From Colwellia sp. (GTDB lineage: Bacteria; Pseudomonadota; Gammaproteobacteria; Enterobacterales; Alteromonadaceae): 64,000 bases of DNA. The position numbers and the translations under genes are program-made. The notes under the pieces were generated by a model. The model had not been told where the DNA came from and made no database searches. It worked only from the letters and a program-made list of their open reading frames with translations. The stretch covers positions 62,001 to 126,000 of the forward strand of contig JABSOZ010000007.1 of assembly GCA_013215295.1 (NCBI GenBank), given 5' to 3'. Shown one piece after another: positions 56,172 to 64,000 of this stretch (within the stretch, counting starts at the first letter, position 1; every line of letters starts with the position of its first letter).

Positions 56172-57584
56172 ATGATCAAAATAACAGGGAAATATGGGAA
56201 GATTGAAAGAATATCAGTATTATTATTTGCGTTATTTATAATAATTGTTTTTTTATTGTCAGTTTACGGTTTTGAAAATAAAGAGCAAGAAAATACCAAA
56301 CCGAATGAAAACTTGGCTAAATTTGCATTTATAATAGGTAATCAAGATTATGTTGGTAGAGATGCAGATTTAAACAACCCGATTAATGATGTAAATGCCA
56401 TGGAGGAAAAGCTTCACGCTTTAGATTTTACAACAATAAAGCTTAAAAACAGTTTTAAACATCATTTTGATTTACGTTTTAAAGAATTTATTAAATTAGT
56501 ACGTAATAGTAAACGTGAAGGAAAACAGATTGTTACTCTTTTTTTCTATGCAGGTCACGGCATTCAGTTTGACAACATTAACTATATTGTTCCCGTAGAA
56601 ACTGAACTTTTTCAGCAATCTAATCCAATAACTTCACAAGACATTCGTCGTGAATTAATTTCTTTAAAAAAAGTAACCAATAAACTAGCTACACTTGACA
56701 GTATGATCAATATTGTAATACTTGATGCCTGCCGTAATTTACCAATCGAAGGTTTAGAAGCGCACTCTGGTGGTTGGGCCGACGTAGTACAAGCAGATTT
56801 TTTTGTGGCTTTTGGAACTGGGCCAGGTGCTGAAGCTGCTGATGGTAATGGTAGTAATGGTTTATTTACCTCGTCTATCATTCAATATATCGACACCAAA
56901 GGGCAATCACTTTCTCAGTTGTTTCAGCGAGTACGTAAAGACGTAATAGAGGCTAGTCATGGTGAACAGATACCCCAAGACTCAAACCGCGCTACGGTTG
57001 ACTTTTATTTTATACCAGGTAAAAAAACAAGTTACTTATGGCAACTTTTTTTAATTGCTTTTTTATTGGTAAGTAGCAGTGTTTGGTTTGTTTTTTATCA
57101 CAAAAAACAAAAAGTAGCTTGGGTTACTGGTATCGACTTAACATCACATATTATGAGAGATAAAGTACATGTTGAAGAAATGGTTTCTCGTTCTAGATTA
57201 CAAAAAAATATAACCGGTTATGTGAAAGACTTAAAACGTAAAAAAGTAATTTGTTTAATTTATGATAAAAAGCTGACGATAGGACGTGACCCTAGCTGCA
57301 ATATTCATTTACCTGACGACGAAAAATACGTCAGCCGTTTCCATTGTGATTTAGCTTGGGATAACGAAAAACAACGCTTTTGGTTAGAAGAGTCGTTAAA
57401 CAAACCAGCAGCAAACGGAACATACTCAGGTGCCCTTGCTGAAAAAGGAGAGGGAGGTGAATTTGGTGAGGGTAAAATAATACCAGGTCAACGTTATTAC
57501 TTAGAGCCAGGTGAAGTGTTTTATTTGGCGGATCCAAAAGAGAAGGGTTGGCCCATGACCATTATTAAACATAAAAGCAATTAA
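56172..57584 (+). CDS. Caspase-like (C14) protease with membrane segments and FHA domain
   Basis: The 470-residue protein has a membrane segment at about 16-37, a caspase-fold domain (about 48-270) with the dyad His129 in FYAGHGIQF and Cys187 in LDACRNLP, a second segment (about 283-303) and a C-terminal FHA domain (about 365-465) with TIGRDPSCNIHL and YVSRFHCDL. Positive residues flank both segments on the outer sides, so the caspase domain should face the periplasm and FHA the cytoplasm. I chose ATG 56172; a frame from 56064 only overlaps the phosphatase gene. FHA would read phospho-Thr set by the kinase. Confidence 0.9.
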   Translation: MIKITGKYGKIERISVLLFALFIIIVFLLSVYGFENKEQENTKPNENLAKFAFIIGNQDYVGRDADLNNPINDVNAMEEKLHALDFTTIKLKNSFKHHFDLRFKEFIKLVRNSKREGKQIVTLFFYAGHGIQFDNINYIVPVETELFQQSNPITSQDIRRELISLKKVTNKLATLDSMINIVILDACRNLPIEGLEAHSGGWADVVQADFFVAFGTGPGAEAADGNGSNGLFTSSIIQYIDTKGQSLSQLFQRVRKDVIEASHGEQIPQDSNRATVDFYFIPGKKTSYLWQLFLIAFLLVSSSVWFVFYHKKQKVAWVTGIDLTSHIMRDKVHVEEMVSRSRLQKNITGYVKDLKRKKVICLIYDKKLTIGRDPSCNIHLPDDEKYVSRFHCDLAWDNEKQRFWLEESLNKPAANGTYSGALAEKGEGGEFGEGKIIPGQRYYLEPGEVFYLADPKEKGWPMTIIKHKSN

Positions 57585-57614
57585 CAATGAGTACGTATAT
57601 AAGGATTATGTGAC

Positions 57615-58469
57615 ATGAAAATATCTATTTTTTTATCAACGTTAATCAGTATTGTGATGAGCTTTTTTATCGTATTAAATGCTTTTGCAGTCTGTAAACC
57701 ATTTAATAATAATGAATTAGCGTTAAATCTAACGCAGCGAATATACCAATTACAAGATACGGTAGACGATTGTGAGGATATACATACAATAATCCCCTTT
57801 GTTAAAGAACTTATTTCTCAAAATAAGTTTAGTCTAGTACAAAATTATTTGGCGATGGCTGTAGATTATGCAAATAATGATAGTCAAAAAATAACAGTTG
57901 CGGAGTTAAATGCAGAATTCTACCTAGCTCAGGGTAATGTTTGTCAAGTACATAAGTTGTTAAGTAAGAAAATTAAACAGCCTTACCAGAAAGAAGCCAA
58001 TGAAAGTATTGATTTATCATTAAGTGATTATATTCAAGTCCACGGTATTAATAGCGACACCTTAACGTGCATGCTTGAATCGAGTCGCTCTGTGTCGACT
58101 AGTCGTGGTTTAACACGAAGCAACGGTATTAATATGGCAATAAAGTTTAAAAAGAACAGTTCAGAATTAACAGAACAAGGGGTTAAACAAGTTACCGCAT
58201 TAAGTCATTCAATAAAAAGGCTAAATTTTGAACGTTTTAACATTAACTTTGTTGGGCATACTGATGTGCGAGGCGAAGCAAATTATAATTTAACTTTATC
58301 CAAAGCGAGGGCTTACTCTGTTTACAATGCCGTGATAAAGCAAGAACCTAGTTTGAAAGCATTATTAAACTATTCGGGTCAAGGTGAAGCGCAGCCTATA
58401 ACGCTAAATGACACAGAAAGTGCTCATAATACAAACCGTCGTGTAGAAATATTTTTGAGTAAAAAGTAG
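57615..58469 (+). CDS. OmpA-family C-terminal domain protein
   Basis: The 284-residue protein has a signal peptide (cleavage after AFA, about residue 26), a helical middle (residues 30-160) and an OmpA/MotB-type peptidoglycan-binding domain (about 170-284) with FVGHTDVRGEANYNLTLSKARA and NRRVEIFL. It is periplasmic and would anchor to the cell wall. It is 31 bp after the caspase-FHA gene on the same strand. It may localise or restrain the periplasmic caspase domain. Confidence 0.88.
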   Translation: MKISIFLSTLISIVMSFFIVLNAFAVCKPFNNNELALNLTQRIYQLQDTVDDCEDIHTIIPFVKELISQNKFSLVQNYLAMAVDYANNDSQKITVAELNAEFYLAQGNVCQVHKLLSKKIKQPYQKEANESIDLSLSDYIQVHGINSDTLTCMLESSRSVSTSRGLTRSNGINMAIKFKKNSSELTEQGVKQVTALSHSIKRLNFERFNINFVGHTDVRGEANYNLTLSKARAYSVYNAVIKQEPSLKALLNYSGQGEAQPITLNDTESAHNTNRRVEIFLSKK

Positions 58470-58617
58470 CTTTTTGAACGTTAAATCTAATGTTACTACT
58501 CAGACTATAAAATGGGATGAATTAATTGGGGGAATAAAAGGGGGGCGTTAAACAAGTCAATTAACGTATCAAGCCTATTAACGCTTTGTTTTTTCACCGT
58601 TAATAAATAATTTATTA
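58470..58617. other. Intergenic stretch after the OmpA-family gene
   Basis: No gene. A GGGGGAATAAAAGGGGGG tract (58527-58544 region) and AT-rich DNA precede the IS66 relic. Confidence 0.4.
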
Positions 58618-58870
58618 ACGAACAGAATATATCACCGCCGTTTGCTGAGCGAAAATATCTTGAAATATTTTATTTCAACTTGGTCATTCGAATATATCTT
58701 TCAACCAAGCTATTATCAAACGGTAACGAGAAGTTATACATAAAGGCGAGCAATTGGTTAAAGTCAGTGAGGATAGCTAGAATATTGGTACCATATTGTG
58801 CACCATTCAATATTATCAGGGAGCGTTGTTTTACTATTTTTTGATAGCATTCCTTTAATAGTTTTATCAC
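58618..58870 (-). pseudogene. IS66-family transposase C-terminal remnant
   Basis: The minus-strand frame reads LLAFMYNFSLPFDNSLVERYIRM then TKLK and a stop. In the same frame past the stop it continues NISRYFRSANGGDIFC. This is the well-known IS66 TnpC tail (PFDNN.aER..RM.K.KQKISG.FRS). The Gln codon of the KQK motif has become TAA. Only the last part of the transposase is left. Confidence 0.85.
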
Positions 58871-59192
58871 CTAATGTTGATTTATTAACGTTTGATCATC
58901 ATTTGATATTGATGGTTTGAGGCGCTTTATCATTCATACTGCTATAATAGAGCATCAAAAGGGTCAAGCAACTCGATTCTTCAATGTTTTGAAATAATTT
59001 AGTTTAGACTAAATAGTAACAATTATTTTTAAGTTTTCATAAATGAGCATTAACTACTTAGAACTAGCTAACCGTAATGTTATTTATTTTCAATGGTTTA
59101 TAAAAAAACAAAAAAATAAAAAATTATATTATTTACGCGACATAAATAGTACTTTATTTTTATAAAAACTTTAGTTTTAAAGGTCGTCATTA
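58871..59192. other. 322-bp AT-rich intergenic stretch
   Basis: Nothing coding was recognised. It probably includes the end of the IS66 relic and the promoter of the gene at 59193. Confidence 0.4.
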
Positions 59193-60062
59193 ATGATACA
59201 CAAGCTTCTTTTTTTTATTTTATTATTTACCAGCTTTATATCCATAAATATAAACGCAGAAGAAAATGAAACACTTAATCAAATAATTCATCAATTTAAA
59301 ATAGATGCAAATGAATTAAATGCTTTGTTAGCTACAGAAGTAAAATTAGAAAAACAAATGAGCACACTTCAGTTGCAAATCACAACGGCAGAATCAATGT
59401 TGGCTCAGTTAACAATTAAACAAAGAAAACTGAAGGATAAATTAAGTAATAATCCCAGCGAACTGGATATTGAATTCTTAAATTTGGATGAAGAGGTGGT
59501 TAATACTGATTTTACAAATACTCAAATTGAATTAGCTGAATATAAAAATGACCACAAAAGTATTGGTGAAAAACTTGCTCATTTAGTAACGAATTATAGA
59601 CAATTAGAAAATCATCAAATTAATAAAAGAAAAAATATAAAACTGTTAATTACTGATAAAAATATGTCTGTCGAAAGCGTCAACAGAAGTATAACTTACC
59701 CTTGTGAGATCGTTAGATTAAAAGAACAATGCAAATCTGAAGCTAAAAATATTTTGCTTAGAGAAATATCAGAGCAGTTTGCAGGCGTAGAGCTTCAATC
59801 TATAACTGAAATTGATAAATATTTATTAGTTAAAGACGAGGTCAATACCCAATCTAAAGTGATATTTAAGAGTGTTAACATTACTGAGCAGAAAATGATC
59901 GTTGTCGCTGGAAAAAGTCATTTAAAGCTAACTATTTCCGCTGAATTACAAAAAGAGATCACAGCTAAAGAGATTACTTTATTACATTTAAAAATCGATA
60001 CAGCGATGGATAAATATTTACAAGATAATACCCAATTTCATAAAAATAATAGCAGATATTAA
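59193..60062 (+). CDS. Secreted coiled-coil protein with an LPP20-like C-terminal region
   Basis: The 289-residue protein has a signal peptide (to about residue 22), a coiled coil (about residues 30-150), then a Cys pair near 171 and 178 (YPCEIVRLKEQCKSEAK). The C-terminal part (ILLREISEQFAGVELQSITEI onward) resembles LPP20/FlgO-like domains, in which a helix is followed by beta strands. I do not recognise a full-length family. It stands between the IS66 relic and the MltC-like gene, in the envelope locus. Confidence 0.6.
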   Translation: MIHKLLFFILLFTSFISININAEENETLNQIIHQFKIDANELNALLATEVKLEKQMSTLQLQITTAESMLAQLTIKQRKLKDKLSNNPSELDIEFLNLDEEVVNTDFTNTQIELAEYKNDHKSIGEKLAHLVTNYRQLENHQINKRKNIKLLITDKNMSVESVNRSITYPCEIVRLKEQCKSEAKNILLREISEQFAGVELQSITEIDKYLLVKDEVNTQSKVIFKSVNITEQKMIVVAGKSHLKLTISAELQKEITAKEITLLHLKIDTAMDKYLQDNTQFHKNNSRY

Positions 60063-60782
60063 TTAAAACGTTATCCCAATATAAAATATATTCTCTCCAT
60101 ATTTCAGCTTTTTAGACAAGCTGTAGTCAATTACAAAAGGTCTTATTATTGTCGATATCTATTTAAGGATTTTAGACATTTTTTGATTTAAAAGTCTTTT
60201 ATATATAGCAATAAATTTCCCAAAAAAAATCAGACCATGTCAACTCAGTTTTGTAAAGTGGCTAAACTTCACTTCGTGGAGGTTTAACTATTGGCTAACC
60301 CTTTTTGCACTTAGCGCTAATATTGCTTCAATAAATGGTCGAAAGTGACAGCTTCAGAAGTAACTAAATGATGTGTATTGTCCTGCAATATCAAACCTCC
60401 AGCTATGTGATTATGTCCCCTACAATCACCCATTTTATCATTGTTAAGTGTGTTTCTTAATAACTTCCCAACATCAATGTGAACAGATTATGGGTGGAGC
60501 GAGAATAAATATCCTGATTATAATTCATTGCAACTACTACTAATATCTCGAATTCGTTTACGTATAAAAGGAAGTCAGCCAATACACTTAATAATATTTT
60601 TCACAAGTTTTCTTCAATAAAACAGAAGCAATACCATAATTGCTTTTAATATCATCAAAAAGGTTTTGTAAGTACCTAATTCAATTTAATTTAAAGATTT
60701 TCTACAAATAGTTGTTAACTAAATCTAAATTCGCAATTTTATTAAAAACATTTTTGTAAAAAGTTATTTATATTGAACGTGA
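60063..60782. other. 720-bp intergenic region with a possible gene relic
   Basis: There is no intact gene. A minus-strand frame at 60317-60487 reads IDVGKLLRNTLNNDKMGDC followed by RGHNHIAGGLILQDN, which resembles the end of a DHH/DHHA1-type phosphoesterase domain. Upstream it is broken. The remainder is AT-rich. Confidence 0.45.
60317..60487 (-). pseudogene. Possible DHHA1-like gene fragment
   Basis: This 57-codon stretch has a VG.L.R pattern and a GHNHIAGG motif, like the GGH..AAG motif of DHHA1 domains. No start codon or N-terminal DHH motif is present. The match is weak and made by eye. Confidence 0.35.
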
Positions 60783-62189
60783 TCAAATTGAATCGACCGA
60801 CGCATAGATTTTTTTGCGTTTGATGACCCTTTTAACGTAATTTTTAGTTTCATTGTAAGGTAAATTTTCAACTAAATGGTTATAAACTTCTTTAGGGGAC
60901 AATGCATTAATTATCTTTGCGGCTTTATTTATATTACGAGAACCATCTGTATTGAACGTTTTTGCCACATTACCACTGCCAGTGTTATACGCAGCAATTA
61001 TGCAATACATACGACTCTCCGAATTAGTGATATTTTTTAGGTATCGAGAATTTAAAATATGCATGTATGCTACGCCTGTCTCAATATTATTTTCTGATTG
61101 AAATAAGTATGACTCAGTCATTGGCAGATCTTTTTTATAAAGAAATCTATTTACATCGATCCCCGCAGAACGAGGAACTATTTGCATTAAGCCAAAAGCA
61201 GGGATATGCGATTGTGCTTTTGGATTAAAATAACTCTCCGTATGAATTATAGCTAATAATAAACTTGGTGAAAGTCCCCATCTATTACCTTGGGCTTTAA
61301 CATGACCGATATAAGGTTTAGCTTTTACTAAGTCTTTTTTATTACCTAATGGCATAGTATAGGTCGTGATTTTCTTATTTTTTAATGCATCCCGCTTTAT
61401 ACTATTATTCAATTTAGTGGTATGCGTTTGTAAAGCTGTAATTCTTGTTTGTTTTTCTATTTCTATTTGTGCTTTTTCTTTTTTGATATTGTTTTCTGTT
61501 TCTTTAGCTAATTTATCAGAGTTAGGGGTATCGACATTTACTAAGTCATAGATTTTTTCAATTTGGGATTGCTGAGCTTGAGATTGTTCTTCAATTAACA
61601 TTATTTCTTTTGCTAATAGTGCTGCTTTATTTGTGATAAAGGCTGTTTTTTTATGAACAATTTTAGCCTTTTTGACTAAATACTCCGCTAAATTGTTAGT
61701 TAAGGGTTGGCCAATAACTTGTGAAAATGAAATATTACTTGATGTAGGTTCCGCCATTTTTGTTAAACTATCGATAACAAATAATTGGCTTATTTCTTCA
61801 TCATTACCATGTAGCATACTAATGCTTAATTCATTTTTTTCAAAATCTATAGTGGTTTTAGTTTTGTTATCTTTACTATATTGAACATACTTTGAAGGGG
61901 ATGAAGCATCTGATTCACCCCACAAGCTAATTAAATTATCTCGAATATCATCAACTCGCTTAAAATGTTCTTTTCTAAAATTTTGATATTCATAAAGATA
62001 CTCAGATTTCCATTGCTGAAACTCCCTAATATCTGAAGGACTTCCTTCATTATTCAGTGACTTGATCTCTTTATCTAATTCCGCAAAAGGGTCTTCACTA
62101 AGAGGACTCTCTTGAGCAAAAGTCACATTACTGTTGATTAGCATAAGTATAAATACAGTAATTGAAATTGATAAAAAATTCATAAACAA
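60783..62189 (-). CDS. MltC-like membrane-associated lytic murein transglycosylase
   Basis: The 468-residue protein has a signal peptide (to about residue 25), a DUF3393-like N-terminal domain as in MltC (LISLWGESDASSPSKYVQY), a long coiled coil (about 195-265) and a C-terminal SLT lysozyme-like domain with catalytic Glu318 in IIHTESYF, AFGLMQIVP and AAYNTGSGNVAK. E. coli MltC is shorter (about 360), and the extra length is the coiled coil. It lacks a lipobox Cys. It cleaves peptidoglycan and starts 9 bp downstream of the ETEC_3214-like gene. Confidence 0.87.
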   Translation of the reverse strand: MFMNFLSISITVFILMLINSNVTFAQESPLSEDPFAELDKEIKSLNNEGSPSDIREFQQWKSEYLYEYQNFRKEHFKRVDDIRDNLISLWGESDASSPSKYVQYSKDNKTKTTIDFEKNELSISMLHGNDEEISQLFVIDSLTKMAEPTSSNISFSQVIGQPLTNNLAEYLVKKAKIVHKKTAFITNKAALLAKEIMLIEEQSQAQQSQIEKIYDLVNVDTPNSDKLAKETENNIKKEKAQIEIEKQTRITALQTHTTKLNNSIKRDALKNKKITTYTMPLGNKKDLVKAKPYIGHVKAQGNRWGLSPSLLLAIIHTESYFNPKAQSHIPAFGLMQIVPRSAGIDVNRFLYKKDLPMTESYLFQSENNIETGVAYMHILNSRYLKNITNSESRMYCIIAAYNTGSGNVAKTFNTDGSRNINKAAKIINALSPKEVYNHLVENLPYNETKNYVKRVIKRKKIYASVDSI

Positions 62190-62198
62190 TCCTTTAAA

Positions 62199-62999
62199 TT
62201 AGCTTTTTGTGAATATTTTATATTCATAACGTGTTAGTAATGCTTCAGCAATAATGACAGGTTCAAGTTCTGTTATCGCATAATAATTTGGGTAAATAGC
62301 ATTGCGAACATCATTTAATACGATAGATATCTCTTCTTCATTGTCAGAAAAAGTTACTTTTTCATCTAATTTTTCAATAAAAGATACTATCGATTTTTTA
62401 TAATCAGGTTTTATATTTTTATCTGAGGGAGTAGCACCATATTCAACATACCCTCTCATTAAGGTTAAAAACATCTGTTCTTTACCCAAGTCTTGAGATT
62501 CTATGTAATAAATAAGATTACCAATATCATAACTATAAACACCTTGATTTTTATGCGCATTATTTATATTTAATGAGCCTAGATTTTCAGAAAAAGGAAC
62601 TTTAGGAGTAAAGTCGTTTTTCTGCGTAAATACGCTATAGCCTACTATACGGCTATCTGATGAGATTAAAGTTAGGTTGAATTTACCTTCGTTGTAATAT
62701 TGAAATAAAACACTAGGGTTAATTTTAGAACGCTTAATTACACTAGGTTCACCAACTATCGATTTTACATAATCAATACTATTACCTATATGTATATTAT
62801 CAAGAATTTCATATTGCAAGCTATGGGTGAAGTTCTCAATAACCGCTTCATAAGAACTGGTGATAATATCTTTAGTATCACTCCATTGTCCTGCTGATAT
62901 CATTAAAGCAGCAATCATCCATATAGTATTTTGAACCTTTTTCCACGTAGAGGTTTCTTCTACTTTCTTTTCTACTTCACCTAACGTTGAAGGTTCCAT
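62199..62999 (-). CDS. ETEC_3214-like membrane protein of unknown function
   Basis: The 266-residue protein has a short cytoplasmic start, one membrane segment (about residues 23-40) and an outside domain with HIGNSIDYVKSIVGEP and a YYNEGKFNLTLI strand, a pattern I associate with ETEC_3214-domain proteins. No catalytic site is evident. It lies between the LPP20 lipoprotein gene (74 bp upstream) and the MltC-like gene (9 bp downstream), so the three may be one transcript. Confidence 0.55.
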   Translation of the reverse strand: MEPSTLGEVEKKVEETSTWKKVQNTIWMIAALMISAGQWSDTKDIITSSYEAVIENFTHSLQYEILDNIHIGNSIDYVKSIVGEPSVIKRSKINPSVLFQYYNEGKFNLTLISSDSRIVGYSVFTQKNDFTPKVPFSENLGSLNINNAHKNQGVYSYDIGNLIYYIESQDLGKEQMFLTLMRGYVEYGATPSDKNIKPDYKKSIVSFIEKLDEKVTFSDNEEEISIVLNDVRNAIYPNYYAITELEPVIIAEALLTRYEYKIFTKS

Positions 63000-63073
63000 C
63001 GTAGTTGTCCTTTACTTGATTTCTAGAGTACAAAAAAAGGAGTTATAATTAAGCTCCTTTTTCTCTTTTCTAA

Positions 63074-63655
63074 TTAATCCTTAGTTAGCCTTTTGATTTC
63101 ATTATCTAAGTTTATCTCTGCTTTATGGGCTTTAAACTCTTGATATAGGAACTTTTCATCTTGTGGATTTACTAAACGTTGACTTTGTTTTATGATCGCT
63201 TCAAAAAGATTTGTTGTAGCTTTTGGGCTTAACGTTGTTAATACACAAAAATATTCTTTACCCGATATAGTTACAATATCTGACCTTACTACACGAGAAC
63301 CACGAAGTTCTTGTTTAGTCAGTTGCTTAGAAACAGATGAAAATTTATTACCAACGGTCATATCATTATTATCATCAACTCTATTTGAATATGTTTTATC
63401 CAAACCTTCAACTTTTACATCTATTTGCTGAGCAAGTGATAAGCGACTATTCGCTGTTGCCATCTTTTTATCAATTGAAAAATTACCAGAAGATTTAACA
63501 CAGTCTGTTGCCGCAATTCCGTCTTTAGCTACAGGATTAAGCACCCAAGACGGTAAGTTTGAAATAGAAGTTATTCCGTCTGTTTTCTTCGTTGAACCAC
63601 ATGCTGATACTGTTGTTGCAATTAATGCAGCTAAAATTATTTTTTGTGTTTTCAT
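63074..63655 (-). CDS. LPP20-family lipoprotein
   Basis: The 193-residue product starts with a lipoprotein signal (MKTQKIILAALIATTVSAC, lipobox VSAC). I chose the Met at 63655 because an upstream start at 63691 would put twelve extra residues before the signal. The body (ATANSRLSLAQQIDVKVEG and later FCVLTTLSPKATTNLFEA) fits the LPP20 domain. It leads a minus-strand set with the ETEC_3214-like and MltC-like genes. Its place in the outer membrane is inferred. Confidence 0.82.
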   Translation of the reverse strand: MKTQKIILAALIATTVSACGSTKKTDGITSISNLPSWVLNPVAKDGIAATDCVKSSGNFSIDKKMATANSRLSLAQQIDVKVEGLDKTYSNRVDDNNDMTVGNKFSSVSKQLTKQELRGSRVVRSDIVTISGKEYFCVLTTLSPKATTNLFEAIIKQSQRLVNPQDEKFLYQEFKAHKAEINLDNEIKRLTKD

Positions 63656-64000
63656 AACGTATATCCCTAGTTTGATATGTCTAATAACCATGTAAATATA
63701 AAAAACTTAAATTTTAATTCGTAACTATTTTAAGCAATAAATTTTGCAATAATTATAGTTAAAACTGGCCTACTATTTAGATGACGATTACTCATCATTA
63801 ATAAAAATAGCTCGTGATTAACTTCCTTGCTTGGCCAACTCAGTAAGCTCATCTTTAATAGCATATTTCACCACACTACTAAAGTTCAATTTTATGATAA
63901 AGCAATAAAAATGCTAATCTATTACGTTTATCAGTATCGCAAGAAGAATAAAAGTTTATACAGTAATAGCAAAAAATTAGTGTATTTCAAATCAATGGGA
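63656..64000. other. Right-end stretch without a supported gene
   Basis: No intact frame is convincing. A short minus-strand stretch near 63815-63890 reads FSSVVKYAIKDELTELAKQGS before a stop, but it is too short to name. Confidence 0.4.

Noticed and set aside
51628-58469. Type VI secretion post-translational module (PpkA/PppA/Fha)
   Set aside because: Kinase, phosphatase and FHA parts are present, but no tss, Hcp or VgrG genes occur, and FHA is fused to a caspase.

Overview
The window looks like the chromosome of a low-GC marine gammaproteobacterium of the Alteromonadales, close to Colwellia or Thalassotalea. The grounds are the AT-rich codon use, the order rpmF-plsX-fabD-fabG-acpP-fabF-pabC-mltG-tmk-holB-pilZ-tatD, the methylcitrate set built on acnD and prpF, and the many TonB, chemotaxis and c-di-GMP proteins. 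No rRNA, tRNA or CRISPR array was seen. Product calls rest on motifs and remembered family members; no database search was run.

Layout. (1) 1-9.8 kb is a core block: the end of the YceD gene, L32, fatty acid synthesis, then pabC, mltG, tmk, holB, a PilZ protein and a TatD nuclease. fabH is missing from its usual place between plsX and fabD. (2) 10.2-18.5 kb has an SpmA/SpmB-type membrane protein and a propionate (2-methylcitrate) cluster led by a GntR regulator with two palindromic sites. (3) 18.6-20.3 kb is a chemoreceptor with a haem-type sensor domain. (4) 20.5-34.3 kb is a D-glutamate locus: dgcA, dgcN, a LysR regulator, gltS, a TonB-dependent receptor, an M14 peptidase, an N-acyl-D-amino-acid deacylase, a small binding protein and a secreted CapA-like (poly-gamma-glutamate type) metallophosphatase. 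Four related 15-bp LysR-type sites link the parts, so I propose that the locus scavenges D-glutamate polymers or muropeptides. (5) 34.3-36.3 kb has an odd ArgR-like regulator and sbcB, followed by integrase and transposase remnants.

(6) 37.0-48.7 kb is a signalling block. One strand carries a membrane histidine kinase, a single-domain receiver and a REC-GGDEF-EAL protein. The other carries a 1456-residue hybrid kinase with three receivers, stand-alone CheR and CheB enzymes, and a receiver-kinase. radA follows.

(7) 50.4-64 kb is an accessory region with IS1595 and IS66 relics. It holds a membrane Ser/Thr kinase, a PP2C phosphatase, a caspase-like protease fused through a membrane segment to an FHA domain, an OmpA-type protein, a MltC-like murein transglycosylase and several LPP20-like envelope proteins. 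I read it as a candidate kinase-controlled envelope protease system. The predicted topology puts the caspase domain in the periplasm and the phosphopeptide-reading FHA domain in the cytoplasm. This is the best candidate here for an undescribed system.
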